Positions 1 through 5,892 of a stretch of DNA of 6,153 nucleotides are shown one piece after another. Location of the stretch: the NCBI GenBank assembly GCA_021154065.1, contig JAJKJG010000361.1, positions 1 through 6,153 on the forward strand, written 5' to 3'. A program made the position numbers and the translations under genes. Every line of letters begins with the position of its first letter. Position 1 is the stretch's first letter. The notes under the pieces are model-generated. The model saw only the letters and a list, made by a program, of their open reading frames with translations, made no database searches and was not told the origin of the DNA. Source of the DNA: Methylobacterium sp. GTDB lineage: Bacteria > Pseudomonadota > Alphaproteobacteria > Rhizobiales > Beijerinckiaceae.

Positions 1-134
1 ACCCCGCGGAAGCCGCCGCCGCCCCAGCCGCCGCGGAACCCGCCGCCGCCGAACGGCCGGGCCGAGGCGTCCTCGGGCATCATCATCATCGCCGCCACGA
101 TCGCCGCGGCGGCCAAGGTCAAGAATTTTTTCAT
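1..134 (-). CDS. Secreted glycine-rich protein, 5' part only
   Basis: The gene starts at an ATG (134-132 on the minus strand) and remains open to the left edge, giving 44 visible residues. The start is supported by a GGGAG Shine-Dalgarno sequence (complement of 141-145) six bases upstream. The product opens MKKFLTLAAAAIVAA, a basic n-region and an Ala-rich hydrophobic core, followed by four Met residues (16-19). An Ala-Ser-Ala site (23-25) would allow signal peptidase I cleavage before Arg26. The mature part begins RPFGGGGFRGGWGGGGFRG, a low-complexity Gly/Phe/Arg/Trp pattern. Short exported proteins of this composition are common in Rhizobiales and mostly have no assigned function. The export prediction is fairly firm. 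No enzymatic role can be inferred, and the remainder of the protein, including any C-terminal domain, lies outside the window. Confidence 0.75.
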   Translation of the reverse strand, partial: MKKFLTLAAAAIVAAMMMMPEDASARPFGGGGFRGGWGGGGFRG

Positions 135-194
135 GGTACGCTCCCGTGACCTTTTTCGAACCCCGAACCGAAGGGGCTCAGGTGGAGGTTAACA

Positions 195-210
195 CGAAAG
201 GCGGCTTTCG
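195..210. terminator. Small perfect hairpin downstream of the amidohydrolase gene
   Basis: A 6-bp perfect stem (cgaaag at 195-200 with ctttcg at 205-210) closes a 4-base loop in the 124-bp gap between the amidohydrolase stop and the start of the glycine-rich protein gene. It could end amidohydrolase transcription on the minus strand. However, no T-run follows the stem on either strand, so it is a poor match to an intrinsic terminator. No clear promoter for the glycine-rich gene could be recognised in the same gap. Confidence 0.25.
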
Positions 211-258
211 GCTCCCCGCCGGGCAGGTCGAAAGCTCACATAAGCGAGACCGGCGTCC

Positions 259-1494
259 TCAGCCGTTCACGGCCGCGATCGCCGCGGCAAGCAGCACGTT
301 CGCGCCGGCGACGAGGTCGTCCGGCGCCGTGTACTCCTGCGGGTTGTGCGACAGCCCCCTGACGCTCGGCACGAAGATCATCGCCGACGGCGCGACCGAG
401 GCCATGATCTGCGCGTCATGCCCGGCGCCCGAGACCATCCGGCGGACGGGCCTCCCGAGTCCGATCGTAGCCGCCTCGACGGCGGCGACGAGGCGCTCGT
501 CGAAGCGCACCGCCGGGAAGCGGGCGAGATCGCGGGCCGAGATCGCGACGCGCTCCTCCTGCGCTACTTCCTCGGCGAACTCCCGCAGGCGCTGCTCCGC
601 CGCGGCGAGACGAAGGTCGTCGGGGTTGCGGATGTCCATGGTGAACACGGCCCGGCGAGGCACGACGTTGACGTTGCCGGGCTCGAAGGCGATCTGGCCG
701 GCATTCGCGACCTGGCCCTCGATCATGCGCGTCAGCTCGCGGGCGAAACTGATGATCCGCGCTGCCGCGTAGCCGGCGTCGCGGCGGTATTTCATCGGCG
801 TCGTGCCGGCGTGGTTCGGCTCGCCCTCGATCGTGAATTCGAGCCAGGTGATGCCCTGCACGCCCGTGACGGCGCCGATGCCGCCGCCTTCGGCGTCGAG
901 GATCGGCCCCTGCTCGATGTGGAGCTCGAGATAGGCATGCGCCTCGACGGCGCCGGGCTCGAGCTCGCCGGCATAGCCGATGCGGCGGAGCTCGTGGCCG
1001 ACCGCCAGCCCGGCGTCGTCGCGGATGGCGTAGGCCTCGTCGAGCGACAACGTGCCGGTCCAGACGCAGCTGCCGAGGATGTCCGGGTGGAAGCGCACGC
1101 CCTCCTCGTTGGTGAAGGCGATCACCGCGACCGGACGCTTCGGCGTGATCCCGGCCTCCTTCAAGGCCGCGACGGCTTCGAGCGCCGCAAGCACCCCGAG
1201 CGCGCCGTCGTAGCGCCCGCCGGTCGCGACGGTGTCGATGTGGGAGCCGAGCATCACGGCCGGGCCGTCGCGCTCGCCCGCCATCAGGCCGAGGATGTTG
1301 CCGATCCGGTCGACCCTAACATCGAGGCCGAGCTCCCGCATCCACGAGACGAGAAGGTCCCGGCCCTGGCGGTCCTCGTCGGACAGCGCCAGCCGGCGGC
1401 AGCCGCCGTCGCCGGTGTCGCCGATCCTGGCCAGGGTTTCGAGCCGCCACAGCAGGCGGTTGCCGTCGATGCGCAGATTGGTCGGGATGGGCAT
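259..1494 (-). CDS. M20-family zinc amidohydrolase (allantoate / N-carbamoyl-amino-acid hydrolase type)
   Basis: This 411-residue protein has the usual length of the M20 subfamily containing allantoate amidohydrolase, N-carbamoyl-L-amino-acid hydrolase and beta-ureidopropionase. These cytosolic enzymes hydrolyse a carbamoyl (ureido) C-N bond, releasing ammonia and CO2 during purine, pyrimidine or hydantoin breakdown. The metal-site motifs are all present: GSHIDTV..GGRYDGALG with His85 and Asp96, FTNEEGVRF with Glu130/Glu131, LELHIEQGP with His192, and GLSHNPQE with His383. The inserted dimerisation domain carries EPNHAGTTPM (His228), NVVPR and DIRNP (Arg289), which are typical substrate-contact regions. 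GAGHDAQ lies near the C-terminus. No signal peptide or membrane segment is seen. The ATG at 1494 is chosen because the family's N-terminus begins there and no in-frame start lies just upstream, although its Shine-Dalgarno is weak. The gene has no catabolic neighbours in the window, so the exact substrate cannot be named. The family call is strong. Confidence 0.93.
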   Translation of the reverse strand: MPIPTNLRIDGNRLLWRLETLARIGDTGDGGCRRLALSDEDRQGRDLLVSWMRELGLDVRVDRIGNILGLMAGERDGPAVMLGSHIDTVATGGRYDGALGVLAALEAVAALKEAGITPKRPVAVIAFTNEEGVRFHPDILGSCVWTGTLSLDEAYAIRDDAGLAVGHELRRIGYAGELEPGAVEAHAYLELHIEQGPILDAEGGGIGAVTGVQGITWLEFTIEGEPNHAGTTPMKYRRDAGYAAARIISFARELTRMIEGQVANAGQIAFEPGNVNVVPRRAVFTMDIRNPDDLRLAAAEQRLREFAEEVAQEERVAISARDLARFPAVRFDERLVAAVEAATIGLGRPVRRMVSGAGHDAQIMASVAPSAMIFVPSVRGLSHNPQEYTAPDDLVAGANVLLAAAIAAVNG

Positions 1495-1524
1495 GGCCGC
1501 ATCATGCGGTGTCGATCGTGCGGA

Positions 1525-1622
1525 GTCATCCCGGAAGCCGCGGGCACGCGGCTATCCGGGACCCATCTCCCGGCGCCGGAGCTATGGATCCCGGGTCTTC
1601 GCTGCGCTTCGCCCGGGGTGAC
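1525..1622. repeat. REP-like palindromic intergenic repeat
   Basis: This ~98-bp unit is bounded by inverted ends gtcatcccgg (1525-1534) and ccggggtgac (1613-1622), which match at 9 of 10 positions. Inside are further palindromes. One long hairpin pairs 1529-1541 (tcccgga then agccgc) with 1548-1561 (gcggct, one bulged base, tccggga) around a 6-base loop. A near-palindrome lies at 1567-1581 around ggcgcc. Two cccggg copies (1590-1595 and 1612-1617) flank a short C/T/G-rich segment. The form, and the ATGGATCCCGGG-type core, resemble dispersed palindromic repeats I know from Bradyrhizobium/Rhodopseudomonas-type genomes; that resemblance is from memory, while the palindromes are read directly. 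It sits between divergent genes and is a likely source of spurious short open frames. Confidence 0.8.
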
Positions 1623-1813
1623 ATCCGAATGGATGGAGCGGCGCGAATCCATGTGCACCCCGGGTGTCGGGTCGTTGATTCGCCCCATTCCGAGGGCGAT
1701 TGTGGCGGCGAGGCGCCGTTGCGCCGTGTCGCCGCGCGCGGTGCGGCAGCGCACGTCGTTCACCCCAGTCGCCCTTAACGTCGCGAGCCATGATGCACGG
1801 GGGCACGAGCCCG
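1623..1813. promoter_or_regulatory. Divergent intergenic region upstream of the cyclase
   Basis: Together with the palindromic repeat, this is the 319-bp non-coding space between two divergently transcribed genes, so promoters for both probably lie in or beside it. I could not find a convincing -35/-10 pair on either strand. The sequence includes a GC-rich self-complementary patch near 1708-1735. Two in-frame ATGs (1790 and 1793) precede the preferred cyclase start. I see no gene here: the short open frames that cross it have no recognisable protein features. Confidence 0.3.
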
Positions 1814-3763
1814 ATGAAGCGCAAGATCGCGGCGATCCTCGCCGCGGACGTCGCCGGCTATTCGCGCCTCGTCGCCGAGGCCGAAGAGGAGACGCTGACC
1901 CGGCTCGGCGGCTATCGCGAGGTGTTCGACGATTTCGTCCGCCGCGCCGGCGGCCGCATCTTCAACACCGCCGGCGACTCGGTGATGTGCGAGTTCGATT
2001 CGGCCGTCGACGCGGTGCGCTGCGCGATCGACATCCAGGAATCGCTCCGAACCCGCAATCGCGCGCTGCCGCCGGGCCGGCGGCTCGAATTCCGCATCGG
2101 CATCACCATCGGCGACGTCGTCGAGCGCGGCGGCGATCTCCTCGGCGACGGCGTCAACATCGCGGCCCGGCTCGAGAGCCTCGCCGAGCCCGGCGGCATC
2201 TGCGTCTCGCGCTCGGTGCACGAGGCGGTGGCGAACAAGGTCTCGGTGCCGTTCCGCGACATCGGCGAGCGCCAGGTCAAGAACATCCCGAACCGGGTCC
2301 ACGCCTTCGTGGTCGCTTGGCCGGGGCTGAACCCGGAGATCACGCCCGAGGACCGGCAGGGGCGCGGGCCGGCTCGCGGAAAGAGGCGCCGCGGGGCGCT
2401 TGCGGTCCTCGGCGGCGCCGGGGCGCTCGTGGCGGCCGGGATCGCCTTCCTCGCCTTGCGGCCGACGCCGCCGAGCCCGACGCCGCCGGTCGAGCAGGCG
2501 CAAATCCCGGCGAAGCCGCCGGAGCCGGCAAAGGAAACGGCGCAGGCCGATCCCGTAACGGTCCAGCCGCCGGCGCCATCGCCGGCCGATCCGGCGGAGG
2601 CGTTCTCGACGCTTGCCCGACAAGGCGGGATCGTTCCCGACCCGAAGACCGCGCCCGAGCTCTACCACAACGCCCGGCTCTACGAGGCGCGCGGCGATGC
2701 GCTCGCGGCGCGCCGGGCCTACCGGGCGCTCGCGGCGCTCGGGCTCGACTACATCGATCCGCATCTGCGCTACGCCGCCCTCTTGCGCGTGCAGGACGGG
2801 CGCGCCGGCGCCCGCGAGGTCTATTCCGAGCTGATGCGCGAGCGTCCGACCCGCGCCGTCGCCCTCGCGCAGGCGCTGCAGTTCGAGGGTGCCGAGCGGC
2901 GCGCGAAGGTGGAGGCCTTCGCGGCCGCAAACCCCGATTACGCCCCGGCGCAGGCGATCCTCGCCACCGAGTATTCGGAAGACCAGCTCGGCGCCCAGAC
3001 CCTCACCCAGCGCCGGCTCGAGTTCGACGCCCTCGAGCGCTTCCTCGAGGCCGAGAAGGACGGGCGGCTGACGCCGTTCTTCCTCGACCAGTCGCTGCTC
3101 GCGCAGTGGCTCGACAACGCGCGCCGCCGCAAGAGCGCGATCGAGGCCTTCTTCCAGGGCGCGCAGACGCAGCCGACTGCCTCCTTCACCCGCTCGAACA
3201 CCGGCTGGATCGCCACCCTCCATCTGCCCGAGCCCGCGACCGCGCTCGCGGTGCGGGTCGGCGAGACGGGCGAGTTCAAGTCGACCGGGTTCTTGGCGTC
3301 GGTCGACCAGCGCACCGGCAAGCCGGCGCCAAATCCATCGCTCGAGCTTCCGGCCGACCAGGAGCGCACGACCCTCTATGTGCGCTACGACGACGCCTCC
3401 GGCCGCACCGCCGGTCCGTTCCCGATCGCCTTCGCCCCATTGGCGGCGCTCGTGACCTCGCAGCGCGAGGTGCTCGAGCGTTTCCCCGGCGCCTGGGTGG
3501 CGTTCCGGGCCGACCTGCCGACCGTCCTCTACTACACCCACCTGATCGCGAACCGCTGCGCGATCGAGCGGGCCGAGATGGGGCTCGACGAGGGTCCGCT
3601 TGCGATCGACCTGCCGATCCCGCCCTGCGACGAGGCGAACCCGCAGGCGATCCCCTCCGACGCGAAGCCCTATGTGACGCTGCCGAAAGGCGTGCGAGCG
3701 GTCTCGGTGCAGCTCACCTACGCCCACGGCACCGAGAGCGCCGTCCAGACCTTCCGGCGCTGA
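1814..3763 (+). CDS. Membrane-anchored class III adenylate/guanylate cyclase with TPR-like periplasmic region
   Basis: The product has 649 residues from the ATG at 1814. This start matches the family N-terminus (KRKIAAILAADVAGYSRL). The in-frame ATGs at 1790 and 1793 would add only a few residues, and an upstream extension from 1700 is Arg-rich and unlike the family. Residues 1-165 form the cyclase catalytic domain. Asp12 and Asp55 are the two metal-binding aspartates, Asp108 is the purine-contact Asp, and Asn115 and Arg119 are the transition-state pair in DGVNIAARLE. The usual purine-selecting Lys is Asn51 (NTAGD), as in a large proteobacterial subgroup. A basic stretch (RGKRRR, 188-193) precedes one transmembrane helix (about 194-215), placing the catalytic domain in the cytoplasm. 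A Pro/Ala-rich linker (216-262), two TPR-like helical repeats (about 285-348) and a beta-rich C-terminus (about 455-649) follow, presumably in the periplasm. The likely role is ATP-to-cAMP synthesis controlled by an extracytoplasmic signal. The domain call is firm; nucleotide and ligand are unknown. Confidence 0.92.
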   Translation: MKRKIAAILAADVAGYSRLVAEAEEETLTRLGGYREVFDDFVRRAGGRIFNTAGDSVMCEFDSAVDAVRCAIDIQESLRTRNRALPPGRRLEFRIGITIGDVVERGGDLLGDGVNIAARLESLAEPGGICVSRSVHEAVANKVSVPFRDIGERQVKNIPNRVHAFVVAWPGLNPEITPEDRQGRGPARGKRRRGALAVLGGAGALVAAGIAFLALRPTPPSPTPPVEQAQIPAKPPEPAKETAQADPVTVQPPAPSPADPAEAFSTLARQGGIVPDPKTAPELYHNARLYEARGDALAARRAYRALAALGLDYIDPHLRYAALLRVQDGRAGAREVYSELMRERPTRAVALAQALQFEGAERRAKVEAFAAANPDYAPAQAILATEYSEDQLGAQTLTQRRLEFDALERFLEAEKDGRLTPFFLDQSLLAQWLDNARRRKSAIEAFFQGAQTQPTASFTRSNTGWIATLHLPEPATALAVRVGETGEFKSTGFLASVDQRTGKPAPNPSLELPADQERTTLYVRYDDASGRTAGPFPIAFAPLAALVTSQREVLERFPGAWVAFRADLPTVLYYTHLIANRCAIERAEMGLDEGPLAIDLPIPPCDEANPQAIPSDAKPYVTLPKGVRAVSVQLTYAHGTESAVQTFRR

Positions 3764-3779
3764 AGCAGGCGATGCGGCC

Positions 3780-3809
3780 GGTCGCGCGGGGAGTAGCTGC
3801 GGCGCGACC
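3780..3809 (+). terminator. Candidate hairpin terminator after the cyclase
   Basis: An 8-bp perfect stem (ggtcgcgc at 3780-3787 with gcgcgacc at 3802-3809) closes a 14-base loop, starting 16 bases after the cyclase TGA. No T-run follows immediately; the nearest is a TTTT at 3835-3838. It may slow or end transcription and so separate the cyclase from the downstream chemoreceptor, but it is not a classical intrinsic terminator. Confidence 0.35.
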
Positions 3810-3834
3810 CGCCGCACCACTTCCGCGCGCAGGC

Positions 3835-3853
3835 TTTTCCAAACATTAACCGT
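3835..3853 (+). promoter_or_regulatory. Possible degenerate CtrA-type site upstream of the chemoreceptor
   Basis: TTAACCGT at 3846-3853 resembles the second half of a CtrA box (TTAA-N7-TTAA, often extended to TTAACCAT in Rhizobiales). The first half, at the correct 7-base spacing, is TTTT (3835-3838), two mismatches from consensus. CtrA commonly controls motility genes in Alphaproteobacteria, so the place is plausible, but a single good half-site may well be chance. Confidence 0.2.
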
Positions 3854-3884
3854 GCCGGCGCATCCTCGCCGTCGCCTTGCGAAC

Positions 3885-3899
3885 CCGCGCTCAGCGCGG
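3885..3899 (+). other. Stem-loop in the chemoreceptor 5' leader
   Basis: A 6-bp perfect stem (ccgcgc at 3885-3890 with gcgcgg at 3894-3899) encloses a 3-base loop and ends 26 bases before the chemoreceptor ATG. If transcribed it would be a stable leader hairpin just upstream of the AGGGG ribosome-binding site (3916-3920). It leaves that site exposed, so a regulatory role is not evident. Confidence 0.35.
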
Positions 3900-3925
3900 A
3901 CGCCAGGTCTCGTGCAGGGGCTTCC

Positions 3926-5614
3926 ATGAGACAGTTCGGCGCGCTCTCGATCCGCAGCAAGCTCATCGGCGTGCTGTCGCTGTTCATCGCCGGAATGGTC
4001 GGCCTCGGGCTGTTCGACCTGCACAGCGTCCGCACCATCCACGGCCTCATGGGCGAGGTGCAGCAGAACTGGATGCCCGGCGTGCGCTGGGCGACGGCCC
4101 TGAAGACCGAGGCCGGCGAGGTCCGGGCGGCGGTGTTCGAGCACATCCTCGCCGCAAACGAGACCGGCATGGACGCGGCCGAGAAGAAGTTCGCGGCGGC
4201 GCTCGAATCCGTCGCCGCCGCCGGCCGCGAGGTCGAGCAGCGCCTCTCCTCCGCGGACGAGAAGCGGCTGTTCGAGGAGTTCGCTGGCAACTGGCAACGC
4301 TACCACGCGGCGCTCAAGGATATCCTCGGCTACTCGCGGCAATACGCCAAGGACGCGGCGGGCCTGTACTACAACGACAAGGCCGACCCCTTCATCGACA
4401 AGGCGCTCGCCGCGGCGGACGGCGTCGTCGCGCTGAAGACCGCCGGGGCCGACGCCGCCAATCTCTTGGCCGACGGCGCGGTTCGCAGCGCGATCCAGAG
4501 CGTCGGTACGATCGTCGTCCTGACCTTGTTCCTTGCCGCCTTCGCCGCCTACGGGCTGATCCGCAGCATCGGCTCGGGGATCGCCTCGGTCGTCGCGCCG
4601 ATGCGGGCGCTCGCCGCCGGCGACCTTGCGGTCGAGATCCCGCATCGCGGCCGGTCGAGCGAGGTCGGGTTGATCGCCGACGCGGTGCAGGTGTTCAAGG
4701 AGGCGCTCGCCCAGAAGCGGCGCCTCGACGAGGGTGTCGCCGAGGAGGGCGAGGCGAAGGCGCGCCGGGCGCGAAGGCTCGAGGAGGTCACCCAGCGCTT
4801 CGAGACCTCGGTCGGGGCGCTGTCGGAGGCGCTCTCCGCCTCCTCCGACGAGATGGAGACGACGGCGCGCTCGCTGGCCGAGACGGCCGAGGAGACGAAC
4901 CGCCAGGCGCTCGACGTCTCGGCCTTCGCCGACCAGACCTCGCTCAACGTGCAGACGGTCGCCGGCGCGACGGACGAGCTTGCCGCCTCGATCCGCGAGA
5001 TCACGCGCCAGATCACCGAGTCGTCGCGCACGGCGTCGGCCGCCGTCGTCAACGTGAAGCACACCGACGAGATCATCCAGAGCCTCGCGGTCGCGGCGCA
5101 GCGCATCGGCAACGTCGTCGCGCTGATCTCGGGCGTCGCTTCGCAGACCAATCTCCTGGCGCTCAACGCGACGATCGAGGCGGCCCGGGCAGGCGGTGCC
5201 GGCAAGGGCTTCGCCGTCGTCGCGGCCGAGGTCAAGGCGCTCGCGAACCAGACCACGGCGGCGACGAACGAGATCGCCGCCCAGGTCGATCACATCCAGG
5301 CCGCGACCGCCGGCGCGGTTGCGGCGATCCGCGAGGTCGACCAGATCATCTCCGGAATGAACGGCACCTCGGTCGCGGTCGCAGCCGCGATGGAGGAGCA
5401 GGGCGTCGCGACGCAGGAGATCGCCCGCAACGTCCAGCACGCGGCGCTCGGCACGCGCCAGGTCTCGGGCAGCATGCAGACCGTGAAAGGCGCCGCCGGC
5501 GAGGCCGGCGACGCGGCGCAGCGCGTGCTCGAGGCGGCGCGCGGCTTGGCCCGCCACTCGAGCGATCTCAAGCGCGAGCTCGAAGCTTTCGTGCTCGACA
5601 TGAAGGCGGCCTGA
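3926..5614 (+). CDS. Methyl-accepting chemotaxis protein (transmembrane chemoreceptor)
   Basis: The product has 562 residues from an ATG preceded, at 5 bases, by AGGGG. It is an inner-membrane chemoreceptor that senses a periplasmic ligand and controls CheA/CheW. Transmembrane helix 1 lies at about 13-30. The periplasmic domain (about 31-188) is almost wholly helical, about 160 residues, and looks like a four-helix bundle (4HB_MCP type). Transmembrane helix 2 is at about 189-212. A HAMP domain (about 211-264) includes [15 protein letters not shown] and [10 protein letters not shown] long coiled-coil signalling domain (about 290-545) follows. Its conserved hairpin tip, where CheA and CheW bind, runs from about 392 to 441 ([20 protein letters not shown], then [20 protein letters not shown]). 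Ala/Glu/Gln-rich stretches flanking the tip are candidate methylation helices. The protein ends [11 protein letters not shown], with no CheR-tethering NWETF-like pentapeptide. No che genes are nearby, so it is an orphan receptor. The family is certain; the ligand is unknown. Confidence 0.96.
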   Translation: MRQFGALSIRSKLIGVLSLFIAGMVGLGLFDLHSVRTIHGLMGEVQQNWMPGVRWATALKTEAGEVRAAVFEHILAANETGMDAAEKKFAAALESVAAAGREVEQRLSSADEKRLFEEFAGNWQRYHAALKDILGYSRQYAKDAAGLYYNDKADPFIDKALAAADGVVALKTAGADAANLLADGAVRSAIQSVGTIVVLTLFLAAFAAYGLIRSIGSGIASVVAPMRALAAGDLAVEIPHRGRSSEVGLIADAVQVFKEALAQKRRLDEGVAEEGEAKARRARRLEEVTQRFETSVGALSEALSASSDEMETTARSLAETAEETNRQALDVSAFADQTSLNVQTVAGATDELAASIREITRQITESSRTASAAVVNVKHTDEIIQSLAVAAQRIGNVVALISGVASQTNLLALNATIEAARAGGAGKGFAVVAAEVKALANQTTAATNEIAAQVDHIQAATAGAVAAIREVDQIISGMNGTSVAVAAAMEEQGVATQEIARNVQHAALGTRQVSGSMQTVKGAAGEAGDAAQRVLEAARGLARHSSDLKRELEAFVLDMKAA

Positions 5615-5658
5615 GCGGACACGGGCGGCAACGGACGCGAGCCCCCGCTCCCTTAAGA

Positions 5659-5892
5659 CCCTTGTGGGGAGGACCGACTCGGCCGAAGGCCGAGCGAGAA
5701 GGGGGTCGCCGGGCATCGAGCACCTTACCGACGAGGGACTCAGTCTCTTCAGCCGCAGGGGCCGGGCCTGACGGATCACGTGGGCCTTGCCCCTGCGGCT
5801 GAGGCACGGCGGGCCGGCTTCGACCGGGAGCCCTATGCCCGGCGCCCCCTCCTCGCTCGGCCTTCGGCCGAGTCGGTCCTCCCCCACAAGGG
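5659..5892. repeat. Large nested inverted-repeat element
   Basis: Two 58-base arms (5659-5716 and 5835-5892) are near-perfect inverted copies: on alignment I find one substitution and two compensating single-base indels. They enclose 118 bases. Each arm contains its own perfect 7-bp hairpin with a 3-base loop (5678-5694 and 5856-5872, ctcggcc/ggccgag). The arm ends (cccttgtgggg / ccccacaaggg) resemble CCTTGTGGGGAGG-type motifs I recall in Rhizobiales intergenic repeats. The enclosed spacer carries a separate long hairpin. There is no transposase and no protein-like open frame. It begins 44 bases after the chemoreceptor stop and could also act as a transcription barrier. It may be two inverted copies of a dispersed palindromic element or a small non-autonomous mobile element; I could not identify a clear target-site duplication. 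Confidence 0.85.
5747..5804. repeat. Long hairpin nested within the inverted repeat
   Basis: A 13-bp perfect stem (tcagccgcagggg at 5749-5761 with cccctgcggctga at 5790-5802) extends outward by two pairs including one G-T. It extends inward by about six further pairs, with one mismatch, to a loop around 5770-5781. Its sequence is unrelated to the flanking 58-base arms, so it looks like a second palindromic unit lying between them. No T-run follows on either strand. Confidence 0.75.

Noticed and set aside
1509..1778. Short plus-strand open frame of 89 codons in the divergent intergenic region
   Set aside because: It is built largely from the palindromic repeat and has no plausible ribosome-binding site or protein-like composition.
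1700..1813. N-terminal extension of the cyclase from ATG 1700
   Set aside because: The extra 38 residues are Arg-rich and unlike cyclase N-termini, which begin almost directly with the (K/R)-(K/R)-x-A-A-I-L-A-A-D motif seen from 1814.
346..3849. An open frame of about 1167 codons on the plus strand
   Set aside because: It runs antisense through the amidohydrolase and then out of frame through the cyclase. The translation is low-complexity Arg/Ala/Asp with no recognisable motif, as expected from high GC.
1775..5887. A single open frame of about 1370 codons on the minus strand, opposite both the cyclase and the chemoreceptor
   Set aside because: It is an Arg/Asp/Leu/Gly-rich shadow caused by the strong third-position GC of the true genes. 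It shows no domains, starts in the inverted repeat, and the plus-strand genes opposite it have clear family motifs.
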